This document shows positions 1-11,142 of a stretch of DNA of 64,000 bases, in pieces. The stretch is from Symbiodinium natans (taxonomy: Eukaryota; Sar; Dinophyceae; Suessiales; Symbiodiniaceae). The translations under genes and the position numbers were made by a program. Each line of letters starts with the position of its first letter. Position 1 is the first letter of the stretch. The notes under the pieces were generated by a model. The model searched no databases, had not been told where the DNA came from, and worked only from the letters and a program-made list of their open reading frames with translations. The stretch lies in the NCBI GenBank assembly GCA_905221605.1, contig CAJNDS010002484.1:238188-302187 (forward strand), given 5' to 3'.

Positions 1-59
1 ATTATAATTAATTCTGCTTTTGCGCTTCAGGTTCAGGCAGGGAAATTCACGGGCCCGGA

Positions 60-192
60 CGTACCCAACCCCCCACCCCCCCCCCCCCCCCCACCCCACC
101 CCCCCCCCCCCCCCACCCCCCCCCCCCCACCCCCCCCCCCCCCCACCCCCCCACCCCCCCCCCCCCCCCCACCCCCCCACCCCCCCCCCCAC
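60..192. repeat. C-rich low-complexity tract
   Basis: Runs of C interrupted by single A residues (CCCCACCCC type). The long proline or glycine reading frames across it are by-products of composition, not genes. Confidence 0.95.
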
Positions 193-269
193 CGCAGGAA
201 AGACCAGGCGCCAGAAAGCGCGCGTGGCTACTACTACTCCTACTCCTATTATTATTTATTATTTCTAGC

Positions 270-425
<156 letters not shown>

Positions 426-485
426 GCGACGGTGACGGCGACGGCGACGGCGACGGCGACGGCAACGACAACGACAACGACAACG

Positions 486-2112
486 TTCGGACGTGCGGCA
501 AACGCGCGCGTTGGGAAAACGCGCGAATTCAATATCTTTTGTATCTTTCTTCGGAACCAGTTTCGCTGGCCTGCGTGGTACAGCAGCAATTTGAACGGTT
601 GCACAGATCGCGAATGTTCTGCTGGAAGCAGGTTTTGTTTGGGTTAGATCTTGTTTATTTTTCTGAAAAGTCGTGCGTTTCGCGTGGGAGGTCCTTCGGT
701 AGCAACCCATCCGCCAGTCGTGTGGCCTTCCGTTGTGCGGTCATACCGTTGCATGTGTGTTTGTGGCTTTGTATGCTATAAACTAGATTACTTGTTTATA
801 GTAGTTGGCAGTTGCCGAAGCAGTACTGCAGCATTTTCAAGGCCGAGGTGCTTGTGTCAAGACATGAGACCCATATGCGCTTGGGATGTCCAGTATACAA
901 ACAATTGGGTCTTGATCCGTCCGCGACGGCGAGGAAAAATCAGTTTGCTGATGTTTGCAGATGTAAGTCCCCACCCTGAACCTGAAATAAGATTCCCTAA
1001 ACAGAGCCGATGGAGTATCTCATTTAGTTCAAGAGACGAGAGCGCCCTGCAGGTTGCATGGTGGTTAGGCGAGATCGGTGAGTAACATGCTCGGTTGGAT
1101 TTGTAGCTTGAGCTGACCATGCTGAATCTTTGACATGTGAATATGCAATGCCTCGAGAAACGAAAAGGAAGCATGAACTTGAAATACCCGATTTTTGTGC
1201 ATTTGGGTGCCATCCAAGACTCACCACATGTAATTCGCACGGTGCTCCCCTCGAAGGATTGATATCATTTGATTCCCAAATGACGCTCATTTGTGAATGG
1301 CTAGGACCTACGACTACGCTTTGCATCTTGGATGAATCTTGCACCCATACACTGAGTCATCCAATATCTCATTGTACTTGATTTCACATTGCACAGATTG
1401 TGCTCTGTTTTTGGCTGAGCCCGGACCTTGTTTGGTGGATTGTTGAAGAGCCAAATGAAATGTGTCGGATGCTCCCATGTTTCTGTCTGTGTGTCCGGGG
1501 GATGGCTGCGAGGAAACCACGAGTTGAGAAAACGTTTCAGCAATTCGACCCAGATGGTTTTGGTCTCCTGGCAGTGACAACCTTACGTGTTTGGGAGCTT
1601 CGGTCGCATAACTTCTATCATCGAGGTGCGTCCCAACAGTTACTTCAACCCCAGCAGGCTCGATGAGTTATTGTCGTTGCTTCAATTCCGCAACACCAAT
1701 TCAAAAAGTTGCAATGATCAAATTGTGCTTGTTGATCACTGCAAGTGGAAAAATTTGGTTTCATCACCTTGCAGAAGCTGAAGCGAGTGGCCAGGCCTGT
1801 GATGCTGCGGAAATGAAGCATGTTGAGTTTGGATGTCTGACAGTTGTGAAAGAACCATTGGGCCTTCGCACTTTGACATTCATGTAAGTCGTACAATTGA
1901 ACACATTTATTTGGGTTTTTGATCATCTTCAACGAGCCGGATACCAGCCAGCATGTTGGCAGGAAGATTCCGTTGTCACACGTTCCCGCAACGACATGTT
2001 GAAGGTGCCCATTTGTCAGCCCCGCAAGCATTTCCCTATCAGCAGACCGGCAGCAGGCTCCCCCATGTTACGCGCGGAGACCCTGCGTGATTGATATCGT
2101 TCTGCTGCTGAG
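486..2112. other. No confident gene; EF-hand-like fragment at 1511-1570
   Basis: I recognise no gene here. On the plus strand 1511-1570 reads as a helix followed by FDPDGFGLL (1544-1570), which matches the first half of an EF-hand loop (DxDGxGxL). A segment at 1630-1680 reads YFNPSRLDELLSL in another frame and could be the following helix after an intron or frameshift. It might be an upstream exon of the calpain gene or a decayed fragment; this is weak. Confidence 0.25.
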
Positions 2113-3722
2113 ATGCTGTGCTGCTTGGCCGCCGCCAGTGAAGCTGATGATGCCACCGAGTTCAAAGTTGACGTGGCGCAGCCGGGTGTTGGAGACGGTG
2201 TGAAGTATGGCATCAACATTCCCAAGGAGTACTTGGAAAGACTTTGGGTGGACCCTGACTTTCCTCCGACCCATGTCTCCTTAGGTCTTGCCAAGGAGAA
2301 GGCCTTGAGCGTAGCAGGAAGGTTGGTGAACCATGCCTGGTGTCCAATTTCCTACTCCAAGCCCGATCTTCCATTGTTTGCCGGGACCATTGATCCAACA
2401 TCATTGGGCCAGGGTGCCTTGGGAGATTGCTGGCTTATCACTGCAATCTCTACCATGGCAGAATACCCCGAATCGTTGAAACAGCTCTTTCTCACCAAGA
2501 AGCACAATGAGATCGGGCAGTATGTCCTTCGGCTCTATGACGCCGAAGACGGTGAGTGGCTGGATGTGAAGGTCGACTCCCTTGTTCCTATCGACTTGGG
2601 GGGCGGCATGGCCTACGAAGGGAAGCCCCTTGTTTATGTGAACCCCACCAAGCAGGAGGTGTGGATGTGCGTCCTGGAAAAGGCCGTGGCCAAGCTTTTT
2701 GGCAGCTATGCTCAGCTGAATGGCGGATTGGTAGGCACTGGATGGACGGCCATGACAGGGTGCACCGATATCCAGAACTATGAAGGGAATGGTGAGACCT
2801 TCAAGAAGTTGCGTAGCGGCTTTGACCTGCAGCTGTTGGATGCAGAATGGGACAAGCAGCGCGAGAAAGAGCACGCGCTTATGAATGCAGAAGAGTTCTT
2901 CAAGCTGCTTGATGAGTTTGATGGCAGGCACTTCCTCATGTGTTGCGGCATCATCGCCAAGAAGAATCCCAACCTCAAGGAGAATGTGGATGATGAGGGC
3001 AGTGACTTGCTGTTGGTTAGCAGGGGAATGAGGAAATTCGAGCCCTGTATATTCTGTGAGGGGTTATACAAAGGGGTACCTCATTCCCCCATTCCCTCCC
3101 TCCTAAGCAACAGCAAGGTGAGGGCACCTGGGAGAACGGCCTCTACACCAAGCACGCCTATGCGATCCTGGGAACCTATGAGGGCCATGGGGTGCAGTTG
3201 ATCCGATGCCGAAACCCTTGGGGCACAAGCAAGGAGTACGACGGTGATTGGGGTGATCAGTCCTCCAAGTGGAAGGAGTTTCCAGAAGTGGCCAAAGAAG
3301 TGAAGTTTGAGCCGCGCGCAGATGGTGTTTTCTGGATGTCAGCCAAAGATTTCTGCTCCAACTTCACAAACGTGCAGGCCAGGGTGGGTTAGATGTTCCC
3401 AAACATGTTTCTAAAAAACATGGCTGAAAGTTTTGCAGGACATCAACGGCAACTTCCAGAGTTTGATCTAGATCCTTGTTCCCCTTGGCTGGAACCTTAT
3501 CTTTCTGAGGTGCTGAAGCAGAGCATGCCCGGACCAAAATCCGTGGAGCTCCCCTACGAGGCGGCGCGGGCCAAGAAGATGAAAGAAGACGCTGAACGGC
3601 TTCAACGGGTCAAAGCCGAGCTCTACGAGAATCTCGGCTCCTCTGTAGGTGACGAGGGGGGGAACCTGGTCCCATCAGAGAACCGGGATCCGAGTCAGGT
3701 GTCTACCGAGTGCAAGGAGTAG
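2113..3722 (+). CDS. Calpain-family cysteine protease (multi-exon)
   Basis: Calcium-type cytosolic cysteine protease that cleaves proteins at limited sites. Exon 1 runs from an ATG at 2113 to 3015 and contains DPDFPPTHVSLG, typical of the entry to the calpain core, and the active-site segment QGALGDCWLIT with catalytic Cys at 2428-2430 (residue 106 from this ATG). Exon 2 (3114 to about 3383) carries LYTKHAYAILG with the catalytic His at 3153-3155 and RCRNPWG with the catalytic Asn at 3213-3215, so the whole triad is present. An in-frame TAG at 3390 must lie in a second intron; the reading frame resumes near 3438 and runs to 3722 as a charged, helix-rich tail. The ATG at 2113 is only the first Met after an in-frame stop at 2092, so upstream exons are possible. 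Joining of the second intron is unresolved: its best acceptor gives the wrong phase. Confidence 0.85.
3016..3113 (+). other. Intron in the calpain gene, GT-AG, 98 nt
   Basis: GT donor at 3016 after codon TTG and AG acceptor at 3112-3113, preceded by a pyrimidine-rich stretch and CTAAG. Removing it keeps the frame and places GEGTWENG directly before the catalytic His segment, as in other calpains. A GC-AG alternative (2999-3117) also keeps frame. Confidence 0.65.
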
Positions 3723-4060
3723 AACGAGTCAAGAAATGAGGTGCTGTGAACGATTCTTGGAAGGTCACGACATGGGTGACAAATACGCTGAATAGCCTGC
3801 CAAATTCAGATTGCAGCAGCTACGCAGTGGAAAGCAACGCAGAGCAATGGCTCGTAGACCGGAGTTTCTCAGACCCCGGCTCTTCGGTTCCTCCCTCGTG
3901 GAATAGCCAACCTCATACAACTCTTAATCCCAATGCAGAATACTCGGAGACAATGTGACGGGTATCCAGATTTGATGTTTCGTGGGTCTCTGACATCCAA
4001 GGAATGGTGGATGGTACACAGGGGAAGCTGTGAGTTGGCGAGGTGGAGATCCACAGCCAG

Positions 4061-4245
4061 GCATGCGCATCTATGAAGACCCTGAGACGTTCAAGTATGT
4101 TGCCAAGAGGCTCGTGGAGTTATGGGGATGCCCTGATTTCATGTCCAAGGACTTTTCAGAGCACGCCAGAACCAAGCTGCCCCCAGTACTCAGGAAGGAA
4201 TTGATAGACCGGCACAGGGCTACGGCCCCCAAAGGGCGACGCTAA
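4061..4245 (+). CDS. Terminal-exon-like segment, probably of the calpain gene
   Basis: After an AG at 4059-4060 an open frame starts MRIYEDPETFKYVAKRLVE and runs to TAA at 4243-4245. It is rich in charged residues and shows coding-like composition, but I do not recognise the domain. It lies 340 bp after the last calpain frame on the same strand, so a 3' exon of that gene is the simplest reading; a separate small gene is possible. Confidence 0.5.
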
Positions 4246-5133
4246 AAGCAAGATAACTCCAAAGTTCAAAACCTTTTGACACAAGGTAAGTCTTGCGAAG
4301 CCTTCGGATGGGCATGGCTTTGTACAGCTCGGACCTTTAAAAGGCGACACCTGACGAATTCCTGCTCTTTTTCCGTGCTAGCTGCTGGTTAAATCCCAGC
4401 AGCGCGGACATGCGAACGGTTTCACCACGCCCCATGAAGGCCTTGGCGGTGTCCCAAAAACGAGCGATAGACAAGCAACCAGTTGGTTCGAAGTTACCAG
4501 CCTGGAAAGCCAGTGGTCGTTGGCTCTTCCTTGGCATCCTGGGTTTGGGTGGATAAAGAAACAAGGAACAACACACGATGGAGTGAGCAATGGCAGAAAG
4601 TGACGAAATCCTCACGAGAAGTCAAAGGCGTGGAAGAATATGATCAGCAGATAGAACAAGAACAATTGAAACGCAAAAATAGACAGATCCACGGGGAGAT
4701 CACGTTTCGTTTTGCGCCTTGTGTTTCCGGGCTAGGAACTTGGGAAAGATCTTCGTGAGGAGCATCTGCAGGAGCCTAGTGGCTACCACCTTGAGCTGCA
4801 GCTAAGCTGCAACAAACTCGGAGTATTGTAAATCATGGCATAATCATGGTGTAATGATTACGGGTATAAAAATCATAACTCGTCAGGGCAATAGTAGAAC
4901 TGCTCAAGAATTAACGTATGCAATGGTTTAGTAATTGTACATAGTCATGGTACGTATGATCATGAAACGCTAGCGGTATCATAGTAAGCACACAGTGTAT
5001 TGTGTCTCCGCAACAGGACAGTTTTTGCGTTTTTGGGTTTGAGAGCAGACGGGCTTGTGTAACCTCCTTTGTCGCGGAAGGAACGACAAAAGCCTTCAAA
5101 ACGAGTCCATGCTGAGGATGGAGTAAACAACTT
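4246..5133. other. Intergenic or intronic, nothing recognised
   Basis: AT-richer than its neighbours in 4800-5000. I see no coding signal, RNA gene or repeat family I can name. Confidence 0.5.
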
Positions 5134-5278
5134 CAAACCCCAAACCCCAAACCCCAAACCCTAAACCCCAAAACCCAAACCCCAAACCCCAATCCCTAAA
5201 CCCTAAACCCTAAACCCTAAACCCTAAACCCTAAACCCTAAACCCTAAACCCTAAACCCTAAACCCTAAACCCTACAC
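5134..5278. repeat. Interstitial telomere-like array, CCCTAAA on plus strand
   Basis: Starts with CCCCAAA variants and becomes pure CCCTAAA from about 5191. It lies 60 bp before the first inferred exon of the next gene. Confidence 0.95.
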
Positions 5279-5339
5279 TGCAACTTGAGGAGTGATAGGA
5301 GTCGTTTGCTTGGCAGTGCGAGGTCTCGCCCCATGCCAG

Positions 5340-8300
5340 GACATGTTGGATCTGGCTGACAAGGACCTTGGCCCTTCGTGGCCTGTCGGCGCTCACGTAG
5401 AAAGGGTGGGAAAGAGTGGTGCGACAACGCAAGCCATTTTGAGATGGAAGCAAAGAACTTCTGCCATTGGCGCCAAGCCTCCCAGCTTTCAATTTCTCAT
5501 CTGCTTCCTGGGATTGTTGCCCCGGGGTTTGCGTGCGATTGTGTTGCATGAGGATAAAGGTGGGGTTGTAAGTCAAAACGACTTCATGATCTTTATGGAG
5601 GACACGGGGCTGCTCCGGCAGTTTTGGTGCGTTTGGTCAATTCTGAGAAGTTTACATAGATCCAGCAGATTGAACTTTTCAAGACTTTTCAAGCTGACTG
5701 CAACCAAACCTCGAGTTATATGTTGATCTGTTGAGCATGGTTGCAAACCGGATGTTCTTCTGCTTTTTGTAAAGATTTTAATGTCACTGCCTGTCTTGTC
5801 TACCTGGGCGTAATCTGAGCGGTTTTAGCTTTGATCGGGTCAACCACCGCTTCCACGTGTGCCCCCGAGGTTGAGTTTCTTCATATCTCAAGAACATGTA
5901 GGTTTCCCTGTGGTGTAGGAACGTGGCATGTGGTGATGTCAGCAATGTATGCTCAGTCCCTTGAGTAGCTCGTGCTTTCTCCTAGGAACAGCGTATGCTG
6001 GCTCAGAGTGGCGAAGTACGGCTCAGAATCCGTGGAATCCTCTCTGTTCCCAGCGTGGAACTGGTGGCCCTTCTGGGCTACTGAGAAGGTGTCCTCCGCC
6101 CGGCATTCGACAGGTTTCAAGCAAAAAGGGTGGATTGCTGGGACTTGGTGAAACATGGTGAAAACGACCTCATCCACCAGCCACCTCCAGTTTGGCTACC
6201 TGCCAAAACATTTTTTTCGAATCTCACGTTTGCTCCACACTGCGAGCTCGTCCAGGTGAGGACTTGCCCACGCACCGAGCAGATCATGATCCGACTGGTT
6301 GTCCCAACAAAACTAGATGTTGGGTTTCTGCCAGGAAGTTGGTACTTAGTGAGGAATCTCCGAGGGCCATTGGTCCTCCTTCAGACTTTTTGACATAAAC
6401 AAGACTCTTTAGTTGAAGTCCCCAAATCGCAACCGCTCAAGGAGCGGCCCTGCACGGACATGTTGATAGGACATACATGGGGGGTTTCCGAAATTAGAGG
6501 TATTTTATTGGGGCCACTAAAAAGGATTGGATGTTTTCTTCTACAGATTGACCGACAACTTTCAGCGTACCGAATATACCGATCTTTCTTTGTTGAAATC
6601 CGATCGCAAACGCGTAAAGAAACGGGCGTGCAGGAACAACATGTGTAATGTTTTTGGATTTAGCATCTCAATGCCGTGCACTCGAGTTCATGTAAGCTTA
6701 TCACTGGCAAAAGCAGGATTTCGTTTATGGGTCGCCCTTTTGCCACAAAGGACTTTGCAGTGCTTTTGAAGGCAAGTCGAAAATGTCCCCAGATGGCATG
6801 CCGTTAAGCACATCGGTCGGTGAGAACAGTTCCCAACTCGAGCTGCCCTGCTTTGATTATGTCTTGCCTTGGATTCGCAAGTTAAGTCACAAATCAGAGA
6901 GTGTAAGCAAATCCGTGTGAAACATTGGTTTCGATGATCGCCGTGTCAAACATTGGTTTCGATGATCGCAGTCCAAATTCGGTTGATGTGAGCGCAAGGG
7001 GTCTTCAGGGATTTGAAATGTGAACATATGGAATGTTTGTTCTTGTCGATGGTGGTGTTGTTTGTGCTAAGTTTCCTTGCTGAGGCGATCTTGGTGCATC
7101 TTCGATCACGTTGCTTTTGAACTTGTAGCCAGCATGTTTGATTAATCTCATGTTCAGGCTGGTATTTAGCATCGTTTCCACTTTGGCTCCGCCGCTCTCA
7201 GATCACAGGTGACGCATAGTCTGCATACTCAGCATGTGTGAGCCGCGAAGTTTAACGAAACTGTCATGCTTGACGTTGCAGCGCCCCACCCTTAGGAAGT
7301 GTCGAACATGGCACACCCCGGCAACCTTGTAGTCGTAGCTTCAAGGAAACGTAATCTGGCACAATTTTACCCGAGATTGTGTTACATGAATGGCGGCCGT
7401 GGAGGCAAGACTTTGATTCGGAGCTTAGTGCTTGGGGCCCGCATCATTGTGCCCTTGCCTCAGGAGGAGCTCTTGTCTGAAGCCGCAATTCCGTCAAAGG
7501 TGGGCTGACGACGACGTGGAAAGTTTCGGCATGCTGTCGTTCACGAAACATGTCTGGGCACATACGCAGGGCACGATGCAAAAAGACATCAACCTGCACG
7601 CTGCCGACCAGCGAGTTGAGGTGGGTTTTTGTGACTTCCCAGACAAATATGGGTGCTATGTGCTGTTCGTGGTGTTTGTGGGACATCCAAGAAAGCGCCC
7701 CCCCTCCATATCAGCCGTTCGAATGTCGTGTCGCTTCGCCGATTGTAACCCGATGAGGCCATACCACCCACTTCGTGCGCTAGTTGCAAGCAATTGCTTA
7801 ATTGCTTTGTGTCGAATGTCGGGAGGTTGTGTCCAAGAAGGCAGCGGGCCCAGTCTTGTGTTGAGTTTGCAGCTTGTGCCATGAGTCGTCTAGGTGTGGT
7901 AGACCTGAAGCTGGACAACCAGCACGCATTGAAGCTACTTTCTTCCGTGTCGTGTTTTTGTATTCTGCCTCACCTTTTTCTACCTTATTCCAAATTTCTC
8001 CGTACGAGATGCGGGCTTCGAGCCATGCTCCCAAGTTTTACTGCAGCTTCGCGCTGAGGCTCGAGATTTGCTGGATGCATCCGCTGCGCTGGAGATATCG
8101 TTGCGTGAGCACAAGGAGCGCATGGAAATGAGCGCATGGGAATGCACAGGCTCTGGCGGCTCGGGTTTGCAAGTTCTGGGGTCTGGATGTGTGCTTTGGG
8201 ATTGTTCCCGCCTTTCGTCTTGGGGACTTCCAGATGTTTAGGATTTGTTTTTTGGATTCTCATGTTCACGATGTTGGGATTTCAGAGGTTTTATGCTTAA

Positions 8301-8442
8301 CTGGTCATACAGCGGCCACCGAGACGTCAAGACGATTTTGCTGTGCTTCCGTTTTGTGTGAGCTCGTCATTGTGCTGAGCAGTGCAGGACTTTCTGCAAG
8401 CATTGGCCGGCTTGGGCGATAGAGCAAGCAAGCTCGATCCAG
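5340..8442 (+). CDS. EF-hand and coiled-coil protein, fragmentary gene model
   Basis: Several short plus-strand exons can be read. Exon 5340-5363 (DMLDLADK) joined to 5554-about 5628 gives a complete EF-hand loop, DKDKGGVVSQND, followed by FMIFMEDTGL; the loop is only complete if the intron starts with GA at 5364. Further segments: about 5992-6083 (SGEVRLRIRGILSVPSVELV), 7464-7499 (EELLSEAAIPSK, GT donor), 7570-7620 (GTMQKDINLHAADQRVE, GT donor), 8047 to about 8127 (LRAEARDLLDASAALEISLR) and 8388-8442 (DFLQALAGLGDRASKLDP, GC donor). The 7464, 7570 and 8047 exons join in phase and look like a continuous coiled coil. EF-hands suggest calcium binding; no enzyme domain is visible. Whether all pieces belong to one gene is inference. 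Confidence 0.5.
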
Positions 8443-8616
8443 GCAGGTGTCGGCATCGGATCTTGAAGCGTCCTGTGAAAACTTTTCTTGCAGATTGCCA
8501 GACTCTTCCCAGAGCCCCCAAAACCCAAACCCCAAACCCAAATTTCAGGCCTAGCGGCACGGGCCGGCCCCCGCACCCCAAAGCACGAAACCTTGAACCT
8601 TGGCACTGTCTTCTCT

Positions 8617-9294
8617 TTCCGTTTTCTTTGTCCTTTGTCTTTGTCTCTCTCCTCTCGCTCTCTTTCCATTTTTCTTTGTCCTTTTTTCTTTTTCGCTCTC
8701 CTCTCTCTCTCTCTCTCGCTCTCTCGCGTGTTTTTTTTTCTGTCTTTGTTTCTTCCTCTCTCTACTTGCCTGTTTTTCTTTTTCTCTGTATTTATCTTTC
8801 TCCTCTTGCTTCCCTGCGCTTCCTTGTTTTTATATCCTCTTTCTCTTTATCTTTTCGTCTCTCTTTATCTTTATTCTCCTCTGCTTCCTTGTTTTCATGA
8901 TCTCTTTCTCTTTATCTTTTTTGTTTCTCTTTCTCTTTATTCTCTGTCTCTTCAATATCTTTTTCCTTCTACTTCTCTTTGTCTGTCTCTCTCTCTCTCT
9001 TTCTCTTTCTCTTTGTCTTGCTGTTGGTCTTTCTCTGTTTCTTTTCCTCTCTTTGTTTCTCCTTCACCTCTCTCTTTTTTCTTTTCTTTCTGTTGCTGTT
9101 AGTCTTCCTCTGTCTGTCTCTCTCTCTCTCTCTCTCTCGCTCTCTCTCTTCTTTGTTTTTTTTTAAAATCTCTCTCCCTCTCTATCTTCTCACTTTCTCT
9201 TGTTCGTTCACCTTTCTCTTCTTCGTTCACCTTTGTCTCTTTTTCTCTTTCATTCTTCGTCTCCTTCTCTCTGTCTCTCTTTCTCCTGCCTTCG

Positions 9295-9339
<45 letters not shown>
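8617..9339. repeat. Long pyrimidine (CT-rich) tract ending in poly-C
   Basis: About 680 bp almost purely of C and T on the plus strand, followed by about 44 C residues (9296-9339) and a CG-alternating stretch. The Ser/Leu/Phe-rich open frames through it are compositional. Confidence 0.95.
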
Positions 9340-9340
<1 letters not shown>

Positions 9341-9359
9341 CCCGCGCGCGCGCGCGCAC

Positions 9360-10260
9360 CCGCATCAGGAGCATCATTGGGGTTGGTTTGGGAGCCCAAA
9401 AGACATTCTAAGCATGAGTTTTGCCTTCGAAAAACCTTCAGAAAACGCTGTAAACACGTGTTTTTGAGCTTGGGAAGCCTTTTGGAACCGAGGAAGAGAG
9501 AGCATCATGAGCATCAGCGGCCTCCCCCAGGCCATCCGAAACCTCCTGGAACGCTTGCGTGCCCACCAAACCCCCAAAAGCAAGACCCCGAATGCCCTTA
9601 AGCGCACTCGGGGTCCTGCTGTTCGGGTGTTTTGTAGGCACGAAGCCGTTCGAGCGCGTAAAATGAGCGATTTTAGGGGCGTTTTTACGTGGACCCACAA
9701 AACACTCGGTATTTACGAGGTTTTCTGCTGTTGGAACACCCCCCCAAACCGAGCATCATGAGCATCAGCTGGGTCTCTGGGCCGTGGGCCCGGACCCCCC
9801 CACGAAGCCCATGAGAAACGATGGCTCGATGATGCACCCGGACCCCGCGCATCAGCAGCATCAGCAGACCCCCCCCCCGACGTGGGTTTCGATGATGCGC
9901 ACTTTGGGGGCGGGTCAAGGGCAACAAGGGTGGGGGTCGGAGGCACGCGTGAAAACCCTCATAAAAACACGGTATTTACGGTGATTTCAGCGTTTTTCAG
10001 CGTTTTTTCTTGCCTTGGGTCCGCGGGCCAGGGCTGCTGATGCTCATGATGCTCGCCTGGTTTTGGGCTTCCGGTACCCCCCCCAAACCTTGAAAAACAT
10101 GGTTTCGGCCTGGCGCGCGCCCCATGTGAAAAGCTAGGGTCGATGATGCGCGCCCGTGAGGGTTTAATGGGGTGCTGCGGGTGTTTTGTGGCCTCGGTTT
10201 TTCGTAAAAACCCATGGTTTTTACGAGGTTTTCGTGCTTTTCGCACCACCGCGTGTTGCG
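9360..10260. repeat. Degenerate tandem repeat with GCATCATGAGCATCAG boxes
   Basis: The box GCATCATGAGCATCAG or its complement recurs near 9364, 9507, 9757, 9850 and 10036, alternating with copies of a box like GGTATTTACGAGGTTTT (near 9709, 9970, 10212). Spacing is irregular, about 150-280 bp. No coding function is apparent. Confidence 0.6.
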
Positions 10261-10842
10261 TCCCCTTGGATGCCGTTTCGGAGGCCTCCCGAAGGGCCCC
10301 GCGCGAATTTGAAGCAATTTTGGGCGGGGTCGGCGGCTCGGGCGCTCGCCCCTTAAAGCTAGCGCTTTAGTGCGACGCGGGCTCCGCCCTGGACCACGGG
10401 CGGCGCGGGGGCCGGATTTAAGAGCCTCCGGCTCAAGCCGCCGACCCCGCTGGAGCATAGTTGAAAGGTTTAAGGATGCCAAAAGTTGATTTGCTTGAGC
10501 CTCTGTGAAACGTTGGGGGGGGGGGTAGGGGGTAGCACCAGGACCCAAACAGGAGCTGAAGCCAGCTTGAAGGAGGGCAGCCTCACAATTCAAGCCCAAC
10601 AACCGGAGAGGGGGGGGTAGGGGGGGTAGAGGGGGGGGGGGGTGGGTTAGGGGGGCTGGGTGGGTTTTTTCCCAAGGACCCCTATGTCCTGTGCGAAACC
10701 GCCTATGGTCCGTGAGTTTATGCGGTGTGGGTGGCCTGGCCCTCCATGGAAAAGCTGCCCGTACCCCCGCTACCCCCCCCCCCCCGCGTTTTGGGGGGGT
10801 AAGGAGGGAACCCCCATCCAACACGCCGCCAGGGTCGGCGGA
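10261..10842. other. GC-rich spacer with G-runs
   Basis: High GC, with several runs of G8 or longer (10513-10640) and C-runs near 10780. The long minus-strand frame over 9997-10932 is dominated by repeat and low-complexity sequence and is not supported as a gene. Confidence 0.5.
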
Positions 10843-10965
10843 CCCCAAACCCCACACCCCAAACCCCAAACCCCAAACCCCAAACCCCAAACCCCAAACC
10901 CCGAACCCCGAACCCCGAACCCCAAACCCCAAACCCCAAACCCTAAACCCTAAACCCTTAATCGC
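10843..10965. repeat. Interstitial telomere-like array, CCCCAAA/CCCTAAA
   Basis: Mostly CCCCAAA and CCCCGAA variants, ending in CCCTAAA. It precedes an exon-like island at 11000. Confidence 0.95.
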
Positions 10966-10999
10966 CCAAAAATCCTAAGCCGCCGACATCTGGGGCCAG

Positions 11000-11054
11000 C
11001 AAAGCCTCAGAGTGCGAGGCATCGGGCAAGGCGAGCCCAACTTCAACTTGCCAG
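11000..11054 (+). CDS. Short exon-like island, unknown gene
   Basis: Between an AG at 10998-10999 and a GT at 11055 the plus strand reads KASECEASGKASPTSTCQ without a stop. It sits between a CCCTAAA-type array and a TTTAGGG array, the arrangement seen around better supported exons. No family recognised. Confidence 0.35.
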
Positions 11055-11062
11055 GTGTGGAG

Positions 11063-11142
11063 GGTTTAGGGTTTAGGGTTTAGGGTTCAGGGTTGAGGGT
11101 TTAGGGTTTAGGGTTCAGGGTTTAGGGTTTAGGGTTTAGGGA
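11063..11142. repeat. Interstitial telomere-like array, TTTAGGG
   Basis: About 11 copies with occasional TTCAGGG and TTGAGGG variants. Confidence 0.95.

Noticed and set aside
8382..9467. Overlapping long Ser/Leu/Phe-rich frames resembling membrane proteins
   Set aside because: All three frames are open because the tract is pure CT; composition artefact.
9997..10932. 311-codon minus-strand frame
   Set aside because: Runs through G-runs and telomere-like CCCCAAA repeat; no family signal and no splice context.
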